Made by a program: the position numbers and the translations under genes. 64,000 nt of DNA from Viscum album (taxonomy: Eukaryota > Streptophyta > Magnoliopsida > Santalales > Viscaceae), in NCBI GenBank assembly GCA_963277665.1, contig OY728120.1, positions 424,644,138-424,708,137 of the forward strand, given 5' to 3'. This document shows positions 22,751 through 36,033 of the stretch, one piece after another. The notes below the pieces were generated by a model, which saw only the letters and a program-made list of their open reading frames with translations, was not told where the DNA came from and did no database searches. The first letter of the stretch is position 1; each line of letters opens with the position of its first letter.

Positions 22751-23439
22751 AAGTTGTATCAAAGGGGTTTTATTTTCATTTCATTTATCTAACTATTTGG
22801 GAAATGTCGATAGGATACTAAGAAGATTCAGGCCTTATTTATGATCTCATGTATTGTATTAGTTGAAAAATGTGCATTGGATAATCCAAGTACCTAGAGT
22901 GGGATTGTTGTTGTTTTTATGTTTTTTTTACAGTTGAATATTATTTCACTATGAATGATGTACTTATTGTGTGATGTGATTAATGTTTCAAGGGTTTTTG
23001 AGTTGTGAATCTTGGCCCGATACTCCACAAGAGTTGAGTTTGCATGCATCAAACTATGAACTCAAGATTATTTTCAGACATGCGTCATTTTAGGCACTCT
23101 TGGGAAGACAGGTTAGGGTTATTTTATTTACCTTGAAATATTTTTCCTTCCTTGTGAAATTGAACTGCAAAAATGGTTCCTAATATTAAATTGAGAAATA
23201 TTGTAAAATTAAAAAAGATGAGAATAAATGGGTGTCTAATGAGATTTGAAATTTTGAACATACATACCCTTTGTTAACCTTGTCCAAGATGTAGGATGTT
23301 TAAGGATAGTGATAGTGCTTTGGTTTTGATATTTTGGTAAAAAAGGTAGAATGATTTATTATGGATTAATGTGAAATGTGTCTTGTGAAATGTAGTAAAA
23401 TTGTGTTATGTTTCCTGATATGTTTGTATATAATTTTAG

Positions 23440-24600
23440 ATATTTGCCTCTATGTTGAATATTTTTGAGAGGATTCTAAGAGTATATGGATAGATATTTT
23501 CCAACAGTAATGGTTCTTGAGAAATTGATAGTGTCTGGTAAGGAAGCATGAGATCAGTTCTGGGATAAATTTTCTTGCTTCATCTGGTTTATAGAATGAT
23601 ACCCAGAGCGGTTTGTGAGGAGTATGTCTAATTTGATGTGGGATTTTCAATTGTATGACCCTATGAATTTTATTTGAGAGGGTAGAACCTATGGAGAAAA
23701 GTTTTGTATGGAGTCCATCCAGAATATGATTGACCAATTAGATACTCCTTCTTAGAAGAGGGTCAAGTTGGCTGCTTATATTCTATGAGGATCAGTGAAG
23801 TGCTGGTGGGATGTTCTGGATCAGACTGGACATGATGATGGTATGTCATAAATTTACTTCTTGGAGAAGTTCTTGGAGCACTTATAACCAGATATGATGA
23901 GGTAGGAGAGAGTAGCTAAGTTCATGAGGTTGAATCAGGGGAGTATGTTTGTGATGGACTATACATGACACTTTATGGATTTTAAATTATTTTCTATAGT
24001 GTTGGAAGGATATGATATAGCTATAGTGAGGCATTTTTAGGATGGAATTAAATCTGAAACTATATCACAGGTTAACCTATTTAAATTTAAAAAGTTTACT
24101 AAGGTAGTGGATTAGGATCTCATAGCTGAGTGGAACTAGAGAGAGGCTTCCAGTATTAAACAGATGGGTATTATTGGATGATCAAAAGGAATGTATTTTG
24201 AGAGAACGAATCATCGCTATGATGTTGTTAGCTTGGGGGATAGTAGGAAGAGTTACTAGGGAATATTTCGGTCACGTAGGACCTTACCTGGATTGTATTC
24301 CACTAATGCGGTAAGTAGGTCCACTATTGTAGACATTGTCCCAGATGCCCAGTAGAGTGCTGATCTTACGGAAGGATGGGACATTTGATTAATTTCTATA
24401 TGAACCCATGATAGACTAGCTATGATGGTGGATATAGATAAAAATAGGGTGCAGGAATGGGATCTTATGAACTATAGCATTCTGGCAGCTAGAGTTCTAC
24501 TGGCCAAGGTGGTCGAGGCAATGGATGCAATGCTTCAGTAAAAGAGCATCGGTATTAGCTGAGTGGTGTAGCAAAAGGGACTGAGGTTGCCTCACATTAA
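23440..24600 (+). pseudogene. Chromovirus gag relic
   Basis: Broken frames give retrotransposon Gag capsid features. FLEHL near 23870 is followed by RVAKFMRLNQGSMFVMDYT (about 23910-23965), a variant of the usual LNQG..TV.EY motif of gypsy capsids. Stops interrupt each stretch. A zinc-knuckle region expected near 24300-24600 is not convincingly preserved. Confidence 0.75.
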
Positions 24601-25100
24601 AGAGTGGAAGTAAAGTTGCACACCATTCATCCAACACTTATGAATAGAGAATTTAGTCTATAAATAGTGAGAGTTACTATTATTGTATCTTCTTCATTAT
24701 CTAGTTCCTTATTTGATACAATTGCCTCTCATTAATTTATTTTTTCACAATGTTTGAATAGTTTGAGCCTGAAAATGCACTTTTTAGTAGGGTGTTGATT
24801 ATAGATACCCAATTTAGAGTAAGATCTATATACATATATTTATATAAGGGGTTTTCTCTTGACGTTGGGGAGTATCACTTTCTATGGGATTTCTACATCC
24901 TAGACATGTTGGGATTTGACATGTTTATGGGCATAGACTGGTTAGTAGCATACCACTCCCACATTGATTATTACCATAGGAGAGTGAAATTTACATCTTA
25001 TAAGGGTGAAAACTATATTCATTGAGGATATTGAGATGTCTAGGAAGGCTAGGAAAGGCTAATTACTCAACAACAGGAGAGATCACAACTTAGGTGGTTA
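24601..25100 (+). pseudogene. Chromovirus protease relic
   Basis: Translation around 24792-25025 includes FDMFMGIDWLVAYHSHIDY, the conserved C-terminal motif of gypsy retropepsins (FD.ILGMDWL...A.IDC). Upstream FDTIASH near 24713 is a possible remnant of the region just after the catalytic aspartate. The frame is broken before and after. Confidence 0.75.
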
Positions 25101-26110
25101 GTCTATTTCTATATTACAGAGGTGTAAAGTAAGATGATTTTCCACCAATAGATGATAGGTTTTATGAGGTGTTTCCTGAACACTTTTTAGGTTCTCCACC
25201 TAAGAGAGATGTGGAATTTAATATTTATATCATTCCTAGAGCTAAGATAGTTTCTATTCTTCAATACATAATGGCATCCAAAAATATTTTAGATCTTAAG
25301 AATCATCTAGAGGATTTGGAGTATAAGTGGTTTATCCATCTGAATACTTCACCTTGGGGTTATCTAATTTTGTTTGAAAAAGAATGTCTATGGGACTATA
25401 CACTTGGGTTTTGATTACTGTAAGTTTAACTTGATGATATTAAAAAACCAGTATCCTTTTTTCTCATATAGATGATCTATTTGACCAAATGATTCGATCT
25501 TGTGTTTTCTCCAAGATCAAATTGAGATCAGGGTATCATCATTTGAGAGTTAGACCTTTTGATATACCGAGGACTTATTTTAGAACCATGTTTGGCCTGT
25601 ATGAGTTGATCATAATGTTTTTTGTTTTTACGAATAAACCAGTAGTGTTTATGGCCTTGACTAATGGGGTTTTCATTCGTACTTGGATTATTTTGTGGTG
25701 GTGTTTTTGGATAACATATTGGTGTACTCTATGACTCATGAAAATTATGACCAACACATTGATATAATCCTATGTACACTAATAGAGAACCATATATATG
25801 ATAATTTATCTAAGTTTTTCTTATATATCAGTTACACTTCTTGGGTAACATCATCTCAGAGGAAGGTTTGATAGTAGACCTAGGGAAAGTATAGGCAGTG
25901 GTTTCTTGGGAAAATTCAAAGATTTTTTTGGATATTAATATCTCTCTGGGGTTAGCTGGATATTATTAGAGGTTCATCTTGGACTTTTATAGTTTGGAAT
26001 CACTACTTTCGGGCTTTATTAGGAAGGAGATAAAGTTTAAATGGTTGGATTCATGGGAGAATTCTTTCTAGAAGATAAAGAAGTGTTTGGCATCGACACT
26101 GATCTTGATT
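25101..26110 (+). pseudogene. Chromovirus reverse transcriptase relic
   Basis: CVFSKIKLRSGYHHLRVRP, then PRTYFRTMFGLYE and TNKPVVFMALTNGVF (about 25495-25672) are gypsy RT motifs. VVFLDNILVYS (about 25689-25721) is the catalytic box with the second aspartate replaced by asparagine. Further on, the thumb/connection region is badly broken. It is non-functional. Confidence 0.85.
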
Positions 26111-26640
26111 CTACCTGAGCAAGGTGAGGAGTAAACAATGTTTTTTGATTCTTATAGAATTGGTATTGGACAAGTGTTGAACCATGGAGATTGATTTGTA
26201 GTGTATGGGTCTTGGAAATTGATGCCACATGAATCAAACTAACCTAAGCATGACCTAATGTTGGCTTCTTTGGTTTATAATTTGAAGTGTTAGCGGAATT
26301 ATCTATTGGGTGAGAAGATTACTATGTATACTAATCACAAGAGAATAAATTATATCATATCAACATGAGATTTGAATCTCCATTAGTGTATATGAGTGGA
26401 GTATATTAATTTATTTGATTTTGAGCTAGAATATATTCTTGAAATGGTAAATAGTGTTGTTGATGCTTTCAGTTAGAAAAATCATACTCAAGTGGTTCAA
26501 GAGTCTAGTGATGAGAGGAATATAATGAATTTTATGGATGAGATGAATATTTTGGTTCAAAAGAGTCAGTAATAGATTACTCTATTATTAGTTTCAATAG
26601 AGTATAAACTTTTGGGATAGATCTGGTACAGAAATTATGA
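26111..26640 (+). pseudogene. Chromovirus RNase H relic
   Basis: In order: IGIGQVLNHG, KHDLMLASLVYNLK, YTNHKR and FDFELEYILEMVNSVVDAFS. These are the usual gypsy RNase H landmarks, including degraded forms of YTDHKSL and the ...ALSR end. Several stops are present. Confidence 0.8.
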
Positions 26641-27640
26641 CAATATGGAATGCTTAACCTTGAGAGAAATCCTTGAAGTTGGGGAGCCACCTTCATATTA
26701 GACTACAGATGAGTACTAGATCATCTATGTCAGTAATCGGGTTCTTTTTCCTAAAAACATGTGGTTGGAGATGATATGTGGATTTCATGCCTCGAAGTGG
26801 GTGGTGGATCTAGGTAATACCAAGATGTACTATGACCTACATCAATAGTTTTAGTGGTCAGTCATGAAAAAGGAGATATTGGTGTTTCTAACATGATGAT
26901 ACACCTTCCAATAGGTGAAGGCTAAGAATCAATGACCTGGTGGTTTAATACAATCATTTCCCACTCTGGAATGGAATTGTGACAATGTTATGGTGGGACT
27001 CCTGAGGATTCCCTGGAAGAATGACACTATTTGGGTGATTGTGGACTATTTCAAATGGTAGTTAATTTCTTGCCTATATAAGAGACTTTCTCAGTGGAGC
27101 AGCTGATAGATATGTATATTTAGTAAACATTATTTCTACATAGGGTTGCATAGAATATTGTTTCAAATATTGATTTACATTTTACATTTTACTTCTAGTA
27201 GGGCTTACAGAAGGCACTTGGTACAAAGGTTTTATTGAGTACGGATTTCCTCCCAAAGATAGATGAGTAGTCGGAGCATACTATACAAGTGATTTAGGAA
27301 ATTATTCAGGTTTGTTTCCTAGACTTCGGTGGGTCTTCAGAGAAGCACCTAGAATTTGTGGAGTTTTCTTATAAAAAAATTTGTTATGGCTCTATATATA
27401 TGTAACCATATGAGTCTATTTATGGTAGTACATACAGATCACCTCCATACTAGATGGAGGTAGGTGAGTTAGAGTTTTTGGAAATGAGTCTCATGCAGGA
27501 GATGTTGGGGCAGGTTCAACTTATTAGGATGTGTATGGATATGGCATACATTAGATAGAATTTCTATGATGATAGATTTTGATGAACCCTAGAGTTTACA
27601 TAGGGTGATTATGTATTCCAATGGGTGTCGCCTAGATTGG
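26641..27640 (+). pseudogene. Chromovirus integrase relic
   Basis: VKAKNQ then EWNCDNVMVGLLRIPWKND and TIWVIVDYFK (about 26915-27060) correspond to the linker and catalytic-core start of gypsy integrases. The core region downstream is heavily degraded. The frame is broken repeatedly. Confidence 0.8.
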
Positions 27641-27990
27641 TTCACTGTAGGATACTGAGATAGGTCAAGTTGGATCCTAGGTTCGTTGACCCATTTGAGG
27701 TTATGAAATTTATTGGGCCGGTGGCATACTGATTGGATATTACAGAGAGATACAAGGATATTAATGATGTTTTCCATGTGTTAAAACCTTTTTGGTATCA
27801 CCCTAACACTTCTCATGTGATCAATATAGATGATGTTGAGCTTGAGACATATTCATCCTTTGAGGAGCATCTAATACATGTGTTGGATCGTAGTGAGAAA
27901 GTGTTGTGTGGAAAGACAATTCTGATAGTTAGTGTATGGTGGAAGAATTAGAATGTGTAGGAAGAAACATGATAGAGAGAAAAAATATGT
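27641..27990 (+). pseudogene. Chromovirus integrase C-terminus and chromodomain-like end
   Basis: RFVDPFEVMKFIGPVAY, then the open stretch 27733-27951 with DVFHVLKPFWYHPNTSHV, VLDRSEKVL and ILIVSVWWKN. This matches the GPVAY...VFHVS.LRKY...ILDR...VLWKN organisation of plant chromoviruses ending in a chromodomain. Retention of this domain supports chromovirus assignment. Confidence 0.8.
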
Positions 27991-28222
27991 TTTCTCAATT
28001 ACCTGATCTTTTTGACTCAAAATCATAGAAATTCTTGGGAGTACAGCTTGAGTACAAGACGTTATAGGGTGCGAAGATTATAAGATCCTAACCTTTTTTT
28101 GGAGATTTCTTAGGCTTGTTTTCTAGTAATCTTTTTCCTTTATTGAGCATAATCTGATTGGGTTTTACCTTGGGGTGAGTTAGGATGAAAATGAGAAGTT
28201 TTGGAAGGAAAGAGGGAAGTGC

Positions 28223-30253
28223 ACTGTTGGTACATATTTTTCCTAAACTAGATGCCCTACCTTAGCAAACCATGCGAACCCAAACAGAGATAATTCACAC
28301 AACTAGCACATAATTTTTCAAAACGTGCACCCTATTATTAAAAAATGTGAACCCCCTTGATGAGGTGAATGTTTAAGGTTTATAGTTAGGGGAAATCAAG
28401 CGCCTTGATAAGAAAACTCTACATAAGGTATTTTAATCCACTGAAAATTAGTTCTAAAATTTCTTGAGCCCCCATTTTAACCTCTATTCGGACCTAACTC
28501 AACCCCTATTTTCATTTCATGATTTTGGAGCCACCCTGGTAGATTCTGAGAAATTTTGACTTTTGTTATTGGCAATATGAATCCTTGATTGAATATCTTC
28601 TCCCCTCCCAGTAATAGGATCTATTCTCGTATGGTTTTCTTTCTCTTCATGTTCTTATTCCATATGTCAAAGGATTGTTATTCTCTATTTTTCATTTGAT
28701 CTAGATCTAGTATTGTGGATCAAGATCAAGAATTGTGGGATCTTTATTGTTTTATATTTATTTAGGTTTTAAGATTTGTATGTCGTTCTACATTGTTATT
28801 CCATTCAAATTATGGATTTCCATTAGTGATCATTATTTATCAATTTTGAAGTGGGTGGTCTATAATAAAAATCCAAAATTCATGATTTCAATTCTATGTT
28901 TGGGATTGTATAATTTATATTATATGTTTAGTGATTTGATTATTTATTTAATTAATTATTTTGGTGGATTAATTAACTAATGGAATTGTTATATTGGGAA
29001 AATTGGGATTTTATATTTTGAATAATTAATTTTTGAACTAATTATGAGGGAATTGGTATTGTTGAAATAGATAATTAATTGTTGAATTAATTATGAGGAT
29101 ATTGGGATAGTGATTTGAAGTAATTAATTATTTAATTAATTTTGGAGTTATTAATATGGTTGAACTTGATTAATTAATTAAGTATTAATTAATGGGAATG
29201 GTTGGGATTATGAAATTTTTTGGTTTAGAATAATTGATTGAAATTTTTAATTACAAAACATATTTAGACTATTATAATTGAATAGTTAATTTTTGAAATA
29301 TTTAATATTGTATTAATTGTTTGAATCTAAATGATGAATGGTAACAATGGAATTCATGTGTTAATTTCAAATATAAATGGTAATAATGATATTCATGTGT
29401 GAATTTAAATGATGAAAGGTAATAATAAAATTCATATGTGAATTGAAATGATGAATGGTAATAATGGAAATATAGTTTGAATTGAAATGATGAATGGTAA
29501 TAGTAGGATACACATGTGACTTGAGGTATTGAATGATAACAATTAAATTTAGTTATATGATATCCCGAGGGGATAGTTTAGACTCTATAATGGGCCAAAT
29601 ATGGTATTAACTATTCGAGTTTCCTCAAGAACCTAGGGGTTTATGTGATTAAATAAAGAAAATTGATAATATGATAACTCTTTGCTTATTCATTAAATTT
29701 ATTCATTTATACAACTGCACACACTGTTATTGACTGGATATTGTTTTAGACATCATTGGTGGTGACCTACTGAGTTGTATGCACACCCTACCAAGCAATC
29801 TTGGTTGGTAATTGAATGGATTTCCTGACTATAGGACAAGATAAGGAAAAATGTCCTATGTTAGATGGCTGAGCAGGCCTAGAGAATCGATGAGGGAACA
29901 AAATTTTGTTTGATACCCGTATAAGAGTTTTTGTGTCATTACTTTGGAGATTAATTTTTATTCTCGAATTGTACTTTAGATAGTATATCTATTGTTTAGT
30001 TTTGATATTTTATTTCTAGTTTTGGTCATCTTGTGATACTGTATTGTTCAGGTTATGTTATATCATTCCTTGGTTATTTTATATTTATGTATACATGTGT
30101 ATTACTCTTATAAATAGGGTATAATCTACCAATGACTAATATTACACCCTCACTTCTATTCATAAACCTCTGGAATATGGGGAGGGGTGCCTGAGGTCAT
30201 GTAGTGTTTCAGATTAGGGAACTATGGTGTGTCACCTATTTTGGGACATTACA
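28223..30253 (+). repeat. 3' LTR of the plus-strand chromovirus (start approximate)
   Basis: The right end at GGGACATTACA is firm. The left end is placed near TTGGTACATATT after the coding relic and is uncertain by perhaps 100 bases. The block CCTTAGCAAACCATGCGAA lies near its start. The middle is rich in TTAATTAATTA motifs (28950-29250) and contains a ~39-bp tandem array at 29331-29560. Confidence 0.65.
29331..29560 (+). repeat. ~39-bp tandem repeat, about six units
   Basis: Units begin ATGATGAATGGTAATAATGG and end in a TTCATGTGTGAATT-like segment. Starts fall at about 29331, 29371, 29409, 29448, 29486 and 29525. Units are diverged from each other. It lies in the LTR, possibly the U3 or leader. 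Confidence 0.75.
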
Positions 30254-30350
30254 CCAGCATGTTATAAAAAAATAGTTTCTGTGACATGATTTTCTGCTAT
30301 AGGTCATTTATGAGAGGACCGGGTCACAAATATTTCATAATTCAATTATT
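30254..30350 (+). mobile_element. Probable CACTA subterminal sequence
   Basis: TTTCTGTGACATGATTTTCT and GAGGACCGGGTCACAAATAT resemble plant CACTA subterminal repeats, and relate to GGACCGTCACAAAA at 22575 left of the chromovirus. It may be the continuation of the 19900-22606 fragment. No complete CACTA terminus is visible. Confidence 0.4.
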
Positions 30351-30589
30351 GAGATCCATATTACATCTCCTTCTTCAAATATGGAATTAATAGGATGCAT
30401 ACTTGATTCGTGAACCTTATTAATCCAACATGATCATGGTTGAATTCAGGTACATTTCCAACCTTCTTCTATAATTCCACATCTTCCTTTTACACCTTCT
30501 TAATCCTATCATGGATGTATGATTTAACATTAATCTAATAAAGATAAGATATATCCACATTCCACATTATTTAAAGATCCATCTTATAA

Positions 30590-31010
30590 AAATCAATAAA
30601 TATTATACCATTTTCAATACACATCATGGACAAACTAGAATGGTTTTTCCCGACACATAGAATTAGTCACCTTGTTCACCTTCCTAGGCTGGAAGTGTAT
30701 TAGTAAATCATAATATTTGATCAACTCTAACCATATTCTATAGCACATATTCATTTATATTGATGTAAATATATATTTCAAGATTTTATGGTCAGTATAT
30801 ATACATCACACATTTCACTATACATATAATTCATCTATATCATTAATGAAAAAATTACCAATGCCAACTCCAAATCAATAGTCGGTTAATTTTACTCATG
30901 AATTTTTAATGAGTGAGAGGAATATGTTATCATCATGTCATTCTGCATGAGGATATATCTCAACCCCTTCTTTGTGCATCACTATATATTAAAAACTCAT
31001 CTCCACTAGA
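30590..31010 (-). pseudogene. RNase H relic of the truncated gypsy element
   Basis: WLELIKYYDLLIHFQPRKVN, then KVTNSMCR, on the minus strand match the WLE.IKDYD..I.YHPGKAN.VADALSR end of gypsy RNase H. Upstream frames are broken. The last recognisable product is IFEEGDVIW near 30370. Confidence 0.75.
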
Positions 31011-31082
31011 GGTTAGTTTAAGTATATGCACAATAAACAACCTTTTCTTCTATTATTTTGAACCATATTTACATTCATCTAT

Positions 31083-31800
31083 CTAAAGGAACTTAACCCC
31101 CTTATGAGTCAATATGGTGAGTGGGTTATAGATTCCTGATAAATCTAACACAAAGTTTTTGTAATATACTTCCAACCAAATAAAACTACAGATTCTGGTT
31201 ACTATGGTTGGCTTAGGACATTTCTCAATAACATACGTATTTAAAGGATCTTCTATTATACCCTCACTAGAGATTATATTTTCCAAGAGTGAAAATGTTT
31301 TAATAAAAAATATACACATGAGAATTTTTTAAAATAACTTATCTTTCCTCTTGGTATTTAGAATAACTCTCAATGGTTATTTATGCTCATTATTTCTCTT
31401 AGAATATATAATATTGTCATCTATAAGGACTACTATAAACTAATCAAGGTAATCTCAAAATTTTATATTCACTAAATCAATAAAGACATTAGGAGCATTA
31501 GTAAGTATAAATGGAATTACTATTGATTCATAATGACCATTCCTTGTATTAAAGGTCGTATTGGGTATATCTTCCTTTATTATTATGTAATGATATCCAT
31601 ATTGAAGATTAGTATTGAAAATATATATATCATCATAATTGATAAAAAATCATCAATACTGGGAATATGATATATATTTTAGATTGTGACCGTGTTATGA
31701 TCCAATTAATTAATACAAAGTTGCATTGATTTATCTTAATTCTTTACAAAAAGAATATGTACCCCCATGGTAAAGCACTAGTCTGAATGAATCTAATATC
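31083..31800 (-). pseudogene. Reverse transcriptase relic of the truncated gypsy element
   Basis: The open stretch 31083-31319 contains SEGIIEDPLN, CPKPTIVTRICSFIWLEVYY and NPLTILTHKGVKFL. This is the RT thumb/connection motif (EGI..DP.K...W..P.....RSFLGLAGYYRRF...PLT.LT.KGV.F). The region containing the catalytic box upstream is heavily frameshifted. Confidence 0.85.
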
Positions 31801-32059
31801 TATATTCTCATTAATTTTTCTTCTTTAACTCTTGTTACTCAATTAGGGATATTTTATATAGATTCTTTAAAATAAGGTTATCACCATGTATGACTTCTAT
31901 TGAGAACTCAACTTCATGATTTGGGGGAATACTATTCCATTACTCAGGAAATAAATCTATATATTCTCAAAAAAATATGCACATTTTCATTATTGATTTT
32001 CTCCCCAACTAATTGTGATAAATATCCCTCATGAATACATAGAGAACCCTAAATTATGG

Positions 32060-32350
32060 AAGTAATTTTCGTTTGGTGTTCAGGTTTATCCGGGCAAAAA
32101 ATGAATGGTTGAAGGTTTATTTTGAATATTTAATGTAACTTCCCTTCCTAGAAAATTGGTATGGGGTTTATACCAAGAGAACCAATATATACCCACAATT
32201 ATATCAAATTCAACTATAGGAATAAAAAAATATTCATGTGATGAACATTCTCACAAACATCTATCGAAGTGGACCTATAGACTTGAGATTCGTTTATCTT
32301 ACCATTAAGATTTTTCATCAACTCAACATCTAATCATTTATGTGGTGATG
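32060..32350 (-). pseudogene. Protease relic of the truncated gypsy element
   Basis: Minus-strand PIVEFDIIVGIYWFSWYKP then TNFLGREVTLN (about 32220-32125) is the conserved C-terminal segment of gypsy retropepsins. The aspartate-containing N-terminal part was not recovered cleanly. Confidence 0.75.
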
Positions 32351-34030
32351 TGATACCCTTATAAAATTATTCTGATATAAAATAGTGGTTATAACAAAAA
32401 TAAAATAAAATAAATAAATCCCAGAATAGATAGTATGAGTACTTTTCACCATGTCTCTAGGAACTTCCACTTTGGTTGTAGTAATTTCATAAGTTTGGGT
32501 CTTCTCCCCTTGAATTATTTTATGGTAAGTTACCTTTATGTTTGGGTAATTGGTTTTAATAGTGACCCATCTATTAATAGATAAATCATTTTACTTTTAT
32601 ATATTCTCACTTACCCCTAAATTCATGAGAATGATGGAATTTTTCTCGACACTTAAATCAAAATCATTTTCCTTTTATGCATTATCAAGGTGTTTCCTTC
32701 CACAAGTATCAAATGTTGTAAAACCCCCCATTATTTCCTTCTTATTATCTATTTTTTCATTATTTTTCTCTTTTACACTTTATTCCCTTCAAATAGAAAA
32801 TATTTTAATAATTATTTCTCTATATTAATAGCACATAATACTATATACTCATATTATGAGAATGTTTGGGAGACTTGTTCCCTTCCCCGGATTGGAATAA
32901 TATCATTAAAAATGGTCAATATTACTATTTGTATTATTTATATAGTATTTAGTATTCTATTATAACCTTCTATAGTTGTCTTCTTACTTATCAACATTTT
33001 CCACATACTTTTATCTTACAATCATGGATTGTGTCTCCATATATGCAAGTTTTTCATGAGGAAAATATTCTTCTAAGAAAAGTACCTTAAACACCTTCCA
33101 ATATAAGATCATTATTTCCTCCCCATCCTTAGTTTTTTAATAAATGACCACCATTAATCTATATCACTCATGATATGATGAACTTCAATGATAATATTTT
33201 CCTTTAATTACTTCCCAAAGTGAGAAATTTATTTTCTATGGAAATTATCCATTGCTCAACTACAAATGGATATGTGGTTCCATTTTATGATGGTGGTTAT
33301 TGTTCATGAAATGGTATACCATTATCAAAATACATTATGGATAATCCTGTTACTACATTTGGGAAAGGTTATTAGTTATATCCTATGTTATCTAACCTAA
33401 TATAATTATAAATGTGTTTAGTTCTAGCTCCAGCTTCATTATCTTTCCTATGAGGGAAACCCATAAATAGATTACATGAATTGAAATGAATTATAATACT
33501 TCCACTAGGAACTATTTATAAATAATTGAATACATTATATTATATCATAACAATATGAATTCTAATGTATAATTTTGAATCTAGTGAGACACTTAATATA
33601 TATTTAAAATTTATGCATAACTAAAATTAGAATTATAAAAATATTTTCATTAGGAGTATTATAAAATCATAAAAATATTTTCAAGTATTTTATAATGGAT
33701 TATAATGAAAATTTTAATTAAACTATGAATATACTATGAGAGTTTCAATCCAGATATGCATTAAGTGCACACTCACTATGCACAAGAAATATGGTCAAGA
33801 AATACTTGACCAACTCTTTTTGTGGTTATTCCCCCTAGATCCATCTTTTAAAAAACCACATTGATTTTTAGTATACATTCAGGGATTTATTTCTAGGAAA
33901 CCCATATAATATCTACATTAACAAAATATTAGGATTTTATCTTATACTTAGACTTATCCTAAAATTAAGTAATAGGGTTATATTCCCTAATCTATGTTTT
34001 CAAAAATATAGTTCTAAATTTTTCTACAAA
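32351..34030 (-). pseudogene. Gag region of the truncated gypsy element, poorly preserved
   Basis: By position between PBS and protease this should be gag. Frames are too broken to show a capsid motif or intact zinc knuckles. Two overlapping plus-strand open frames (32550-32965) have no recognisable features and are probably chance. Confidence 0.4.
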
Positions 34031-34035
34031 ACATT

Positions 34036-34047
34036 ATTTGATACCAA
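34036..34047 (-). promoter_or_regulatory. Degraded primer binding site
   Basis: The minus-strand reading TTGGTATCAAAT resembles TTGGTATCAGAG directly after the LTR end GGGGTCATTAAA. The equivalent in the long-LTR element is GGGTCTCTACAG followed by TTGGTATCAGAG. Confidence 0.65.
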
Positions 34048-35656
34048 ATTTAATGACCCCAAACCAAGTATCCCAGATCTATTGGTCACATTATTACATT
34101 GTTACTAGATATGAGAGATTATTTCTATAGGGACATAATAGTTTAGTAGCCTTGGAAAACTATATATATACTTAAATATGACATTACATTTTAAATCATA
34201 AAATACATTAGAGTATTTTCTTTGATAAAATAATTATTATATCAATAATATCCTTGATTATTAATCATAATACACTTCATATAATCCTTTATAAATGAAT
34301 TATAAGAAAGGGGTGAGATAAAATTCCCAATAATCATATTTATATAGTAGAATCTAATATGGAAAAAATAATGCACCAATAATATGGAAGGAATAAATTA
34401 TGATAACATAATTTCATATAAATGACTCGTGATATTGAAACGTATCCATGGATATCATAAATATTTAAATAATCACATGGAAATCAATGACTTATTTCAT
34501 AATGATGGAATATATATTGTTGGAAATTATAAACTTACCATTGAGGAATCATGTCAAAACATCTACATAAATAGGTAAGGCCTTAGACAATTACCCAACA
34601 TGTTTTTTCTCATAAAACCAACTAATTCATAAAGGAGATATGTAATTTTCCCCCCAAAAATCATCTAATAATTCCAATTCATTCATCACATGAATATAGA
34701 ATGCAACTTAATCAACAAGACATAAAAATGAATAATTTTCCATATTGTAAGAAATAACATATATAGTTTCAATACATTCCTTATTCAAACAGATTATAAA
34801 TATCAAAAGAAATGTGGTGTATGGTATAATTAATTTATATCCTTATTAAATCATCATATTCAATAAAAAATGTTGACATAGATGAAAATAATTTAAAAAT
34901 ATAACAGCAAAATTTCATTAGGGTAGTCTTCTTTGCACTTTGAAATAAATTATTTAAAATATAAAAATTTACCATATATTAAGGAAACAATTTTTATTGA
35001 AAGTAAAATTTTAAACATGTGATGGAAGTATAAAACAATTTATTGGTCATGATTTTACGAAATTGTGTTCATTTCGTGTATGTTAAAACACAAATTCCTT
35101 TCAATTTTTTAGTAAAAAGACTAAAGTACCTCATTCAGAAAATGACACGAATATTTCTTTTAAAAAATTTGGTAAAAATTAAAATAAAAGGAAAAATTTT
35201 CTCCAATAAATTGTTATAGAATAGTATAAAATATTAATTAATTCATTTTATGTAAAATATATACGTTGAAGAGAAAAAATTTCTATTGGGTAGAAAACAA
35301 AGTTAGTTTTCCTTAAAAATATTATTTTGGTATCTTGAGTACATAAAGAAATGAAAATAAAATAAAAACTTATAATTTAAAAACAATTACCATAGGATAA
35401 TAAGATATTTTGGTTTTAAGATAAAAATATCAAATAATTCCCCTGTAGGAGTCTTAAACATAAAAAATCTCAAATAATGAATAGATTGTGAAATAAACCC
35501 TTACCTCATGTCTGAATTCCGTATCATGTGTTCGAACCTCCTTTGAAATAAATATATATTTATTAAAAATATTTTAAATAACCATAATAATATATATAAT
35601 ACCATATATTATTTACTTATAACCTTTTATAACCCAATTTTTAATAATTATTTTTT

Positions 35657-35704
35657 AAAATCACTCTTTCATGTGATAACCACTTCATTTTTCATGTATG
35701 ATTT
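35657..35704 (-). promoter_or_regulatory. Relic leader hairpin 3
   Basis: On the minus strand AAATCA (35699-35704) and CATG (35693-35696) pair with CATG (35670-35673) and TGATTT (35658-35663). They enclose GTGGTTATCAC, which matches the ACGGACTACCGT mini-hairpin of leader hairpin 3 in the long-LTR element. It is collinear with 7638-7691. Confidence 0.5.
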
Positions 35705-35843
35705 GGTTCTATAGTTTTGGTCCTTATAATTGTAACATGGTTCCACCATCTCTAGAATTTTAATAATGATATAAATGTAATATATATTAAATATATATAT
35801 ATATAATCATCTATAAAATTATAAATAAAAAAATGGTTTACAC

Positions 35844-35881
35844 TATTCCCTGAGAGAGTAGGACGTATGTACGTAGGAATA
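35844..35881 (-). promoter_or_regulatory. Relic leader hairpin 2
   Basis: TATTCC (minus strand, 35881-35876) pairs with GGAATA (35849-35844), enclosing TACGTACATACGT and CTCTCTCA. This resembles the CGTACGTACGG...CGTCTCCA core with a completely different stem sequence. It is collinear with 7441-7485. Confidence 0.5.
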
Positions 35882-36033
35882 TTATTTTTATTTTTCAATG
35901 GAAGGAACAAAAGAAACATAAATAATAATTCAAATTTAAAGAATAATTATTATATCATATATATCATATATATATATATATTAAATATATCTTCATTATC
36001 ATCCATGTAAATTGAAAACAAAAAATGAATTCC

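Larger units (their letters stand above)
22607..30253 (+). mobile_element. Decayed Ty3/gypsy chromovirus, plus strand
   Basis: The order is a rearranged 5' LTR remnant, degraded PBS, gag, protease, RT, RNase H, integrase, chromodomain region and a 3' LTR of about 2 kb. Many stops and frameshifts make it inactive. The 3' LTR ends GGGACATTACA at 30253. Five-base flanks (CCGCC left, CCAGC right) do not match well, so the footprint is eroded or one end is rearranged. It appears to lie inside CACTA sequence. Confidence 0.85.

Noticed and set aside
22602..30258. Target site duplication for the plus-strand chromovirus
   Set aside because: Flanks CCGCC and CCAGC match at only three of five positions, and the 5' LTR is rearranged.
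32550..32965. Two overlapping plus-strand open frames of about 90 codons
   Set aside because: They lie antisense within the gag/protease region of the minus-strand gypsy relic and are hydrophobic, low-complexity translations.
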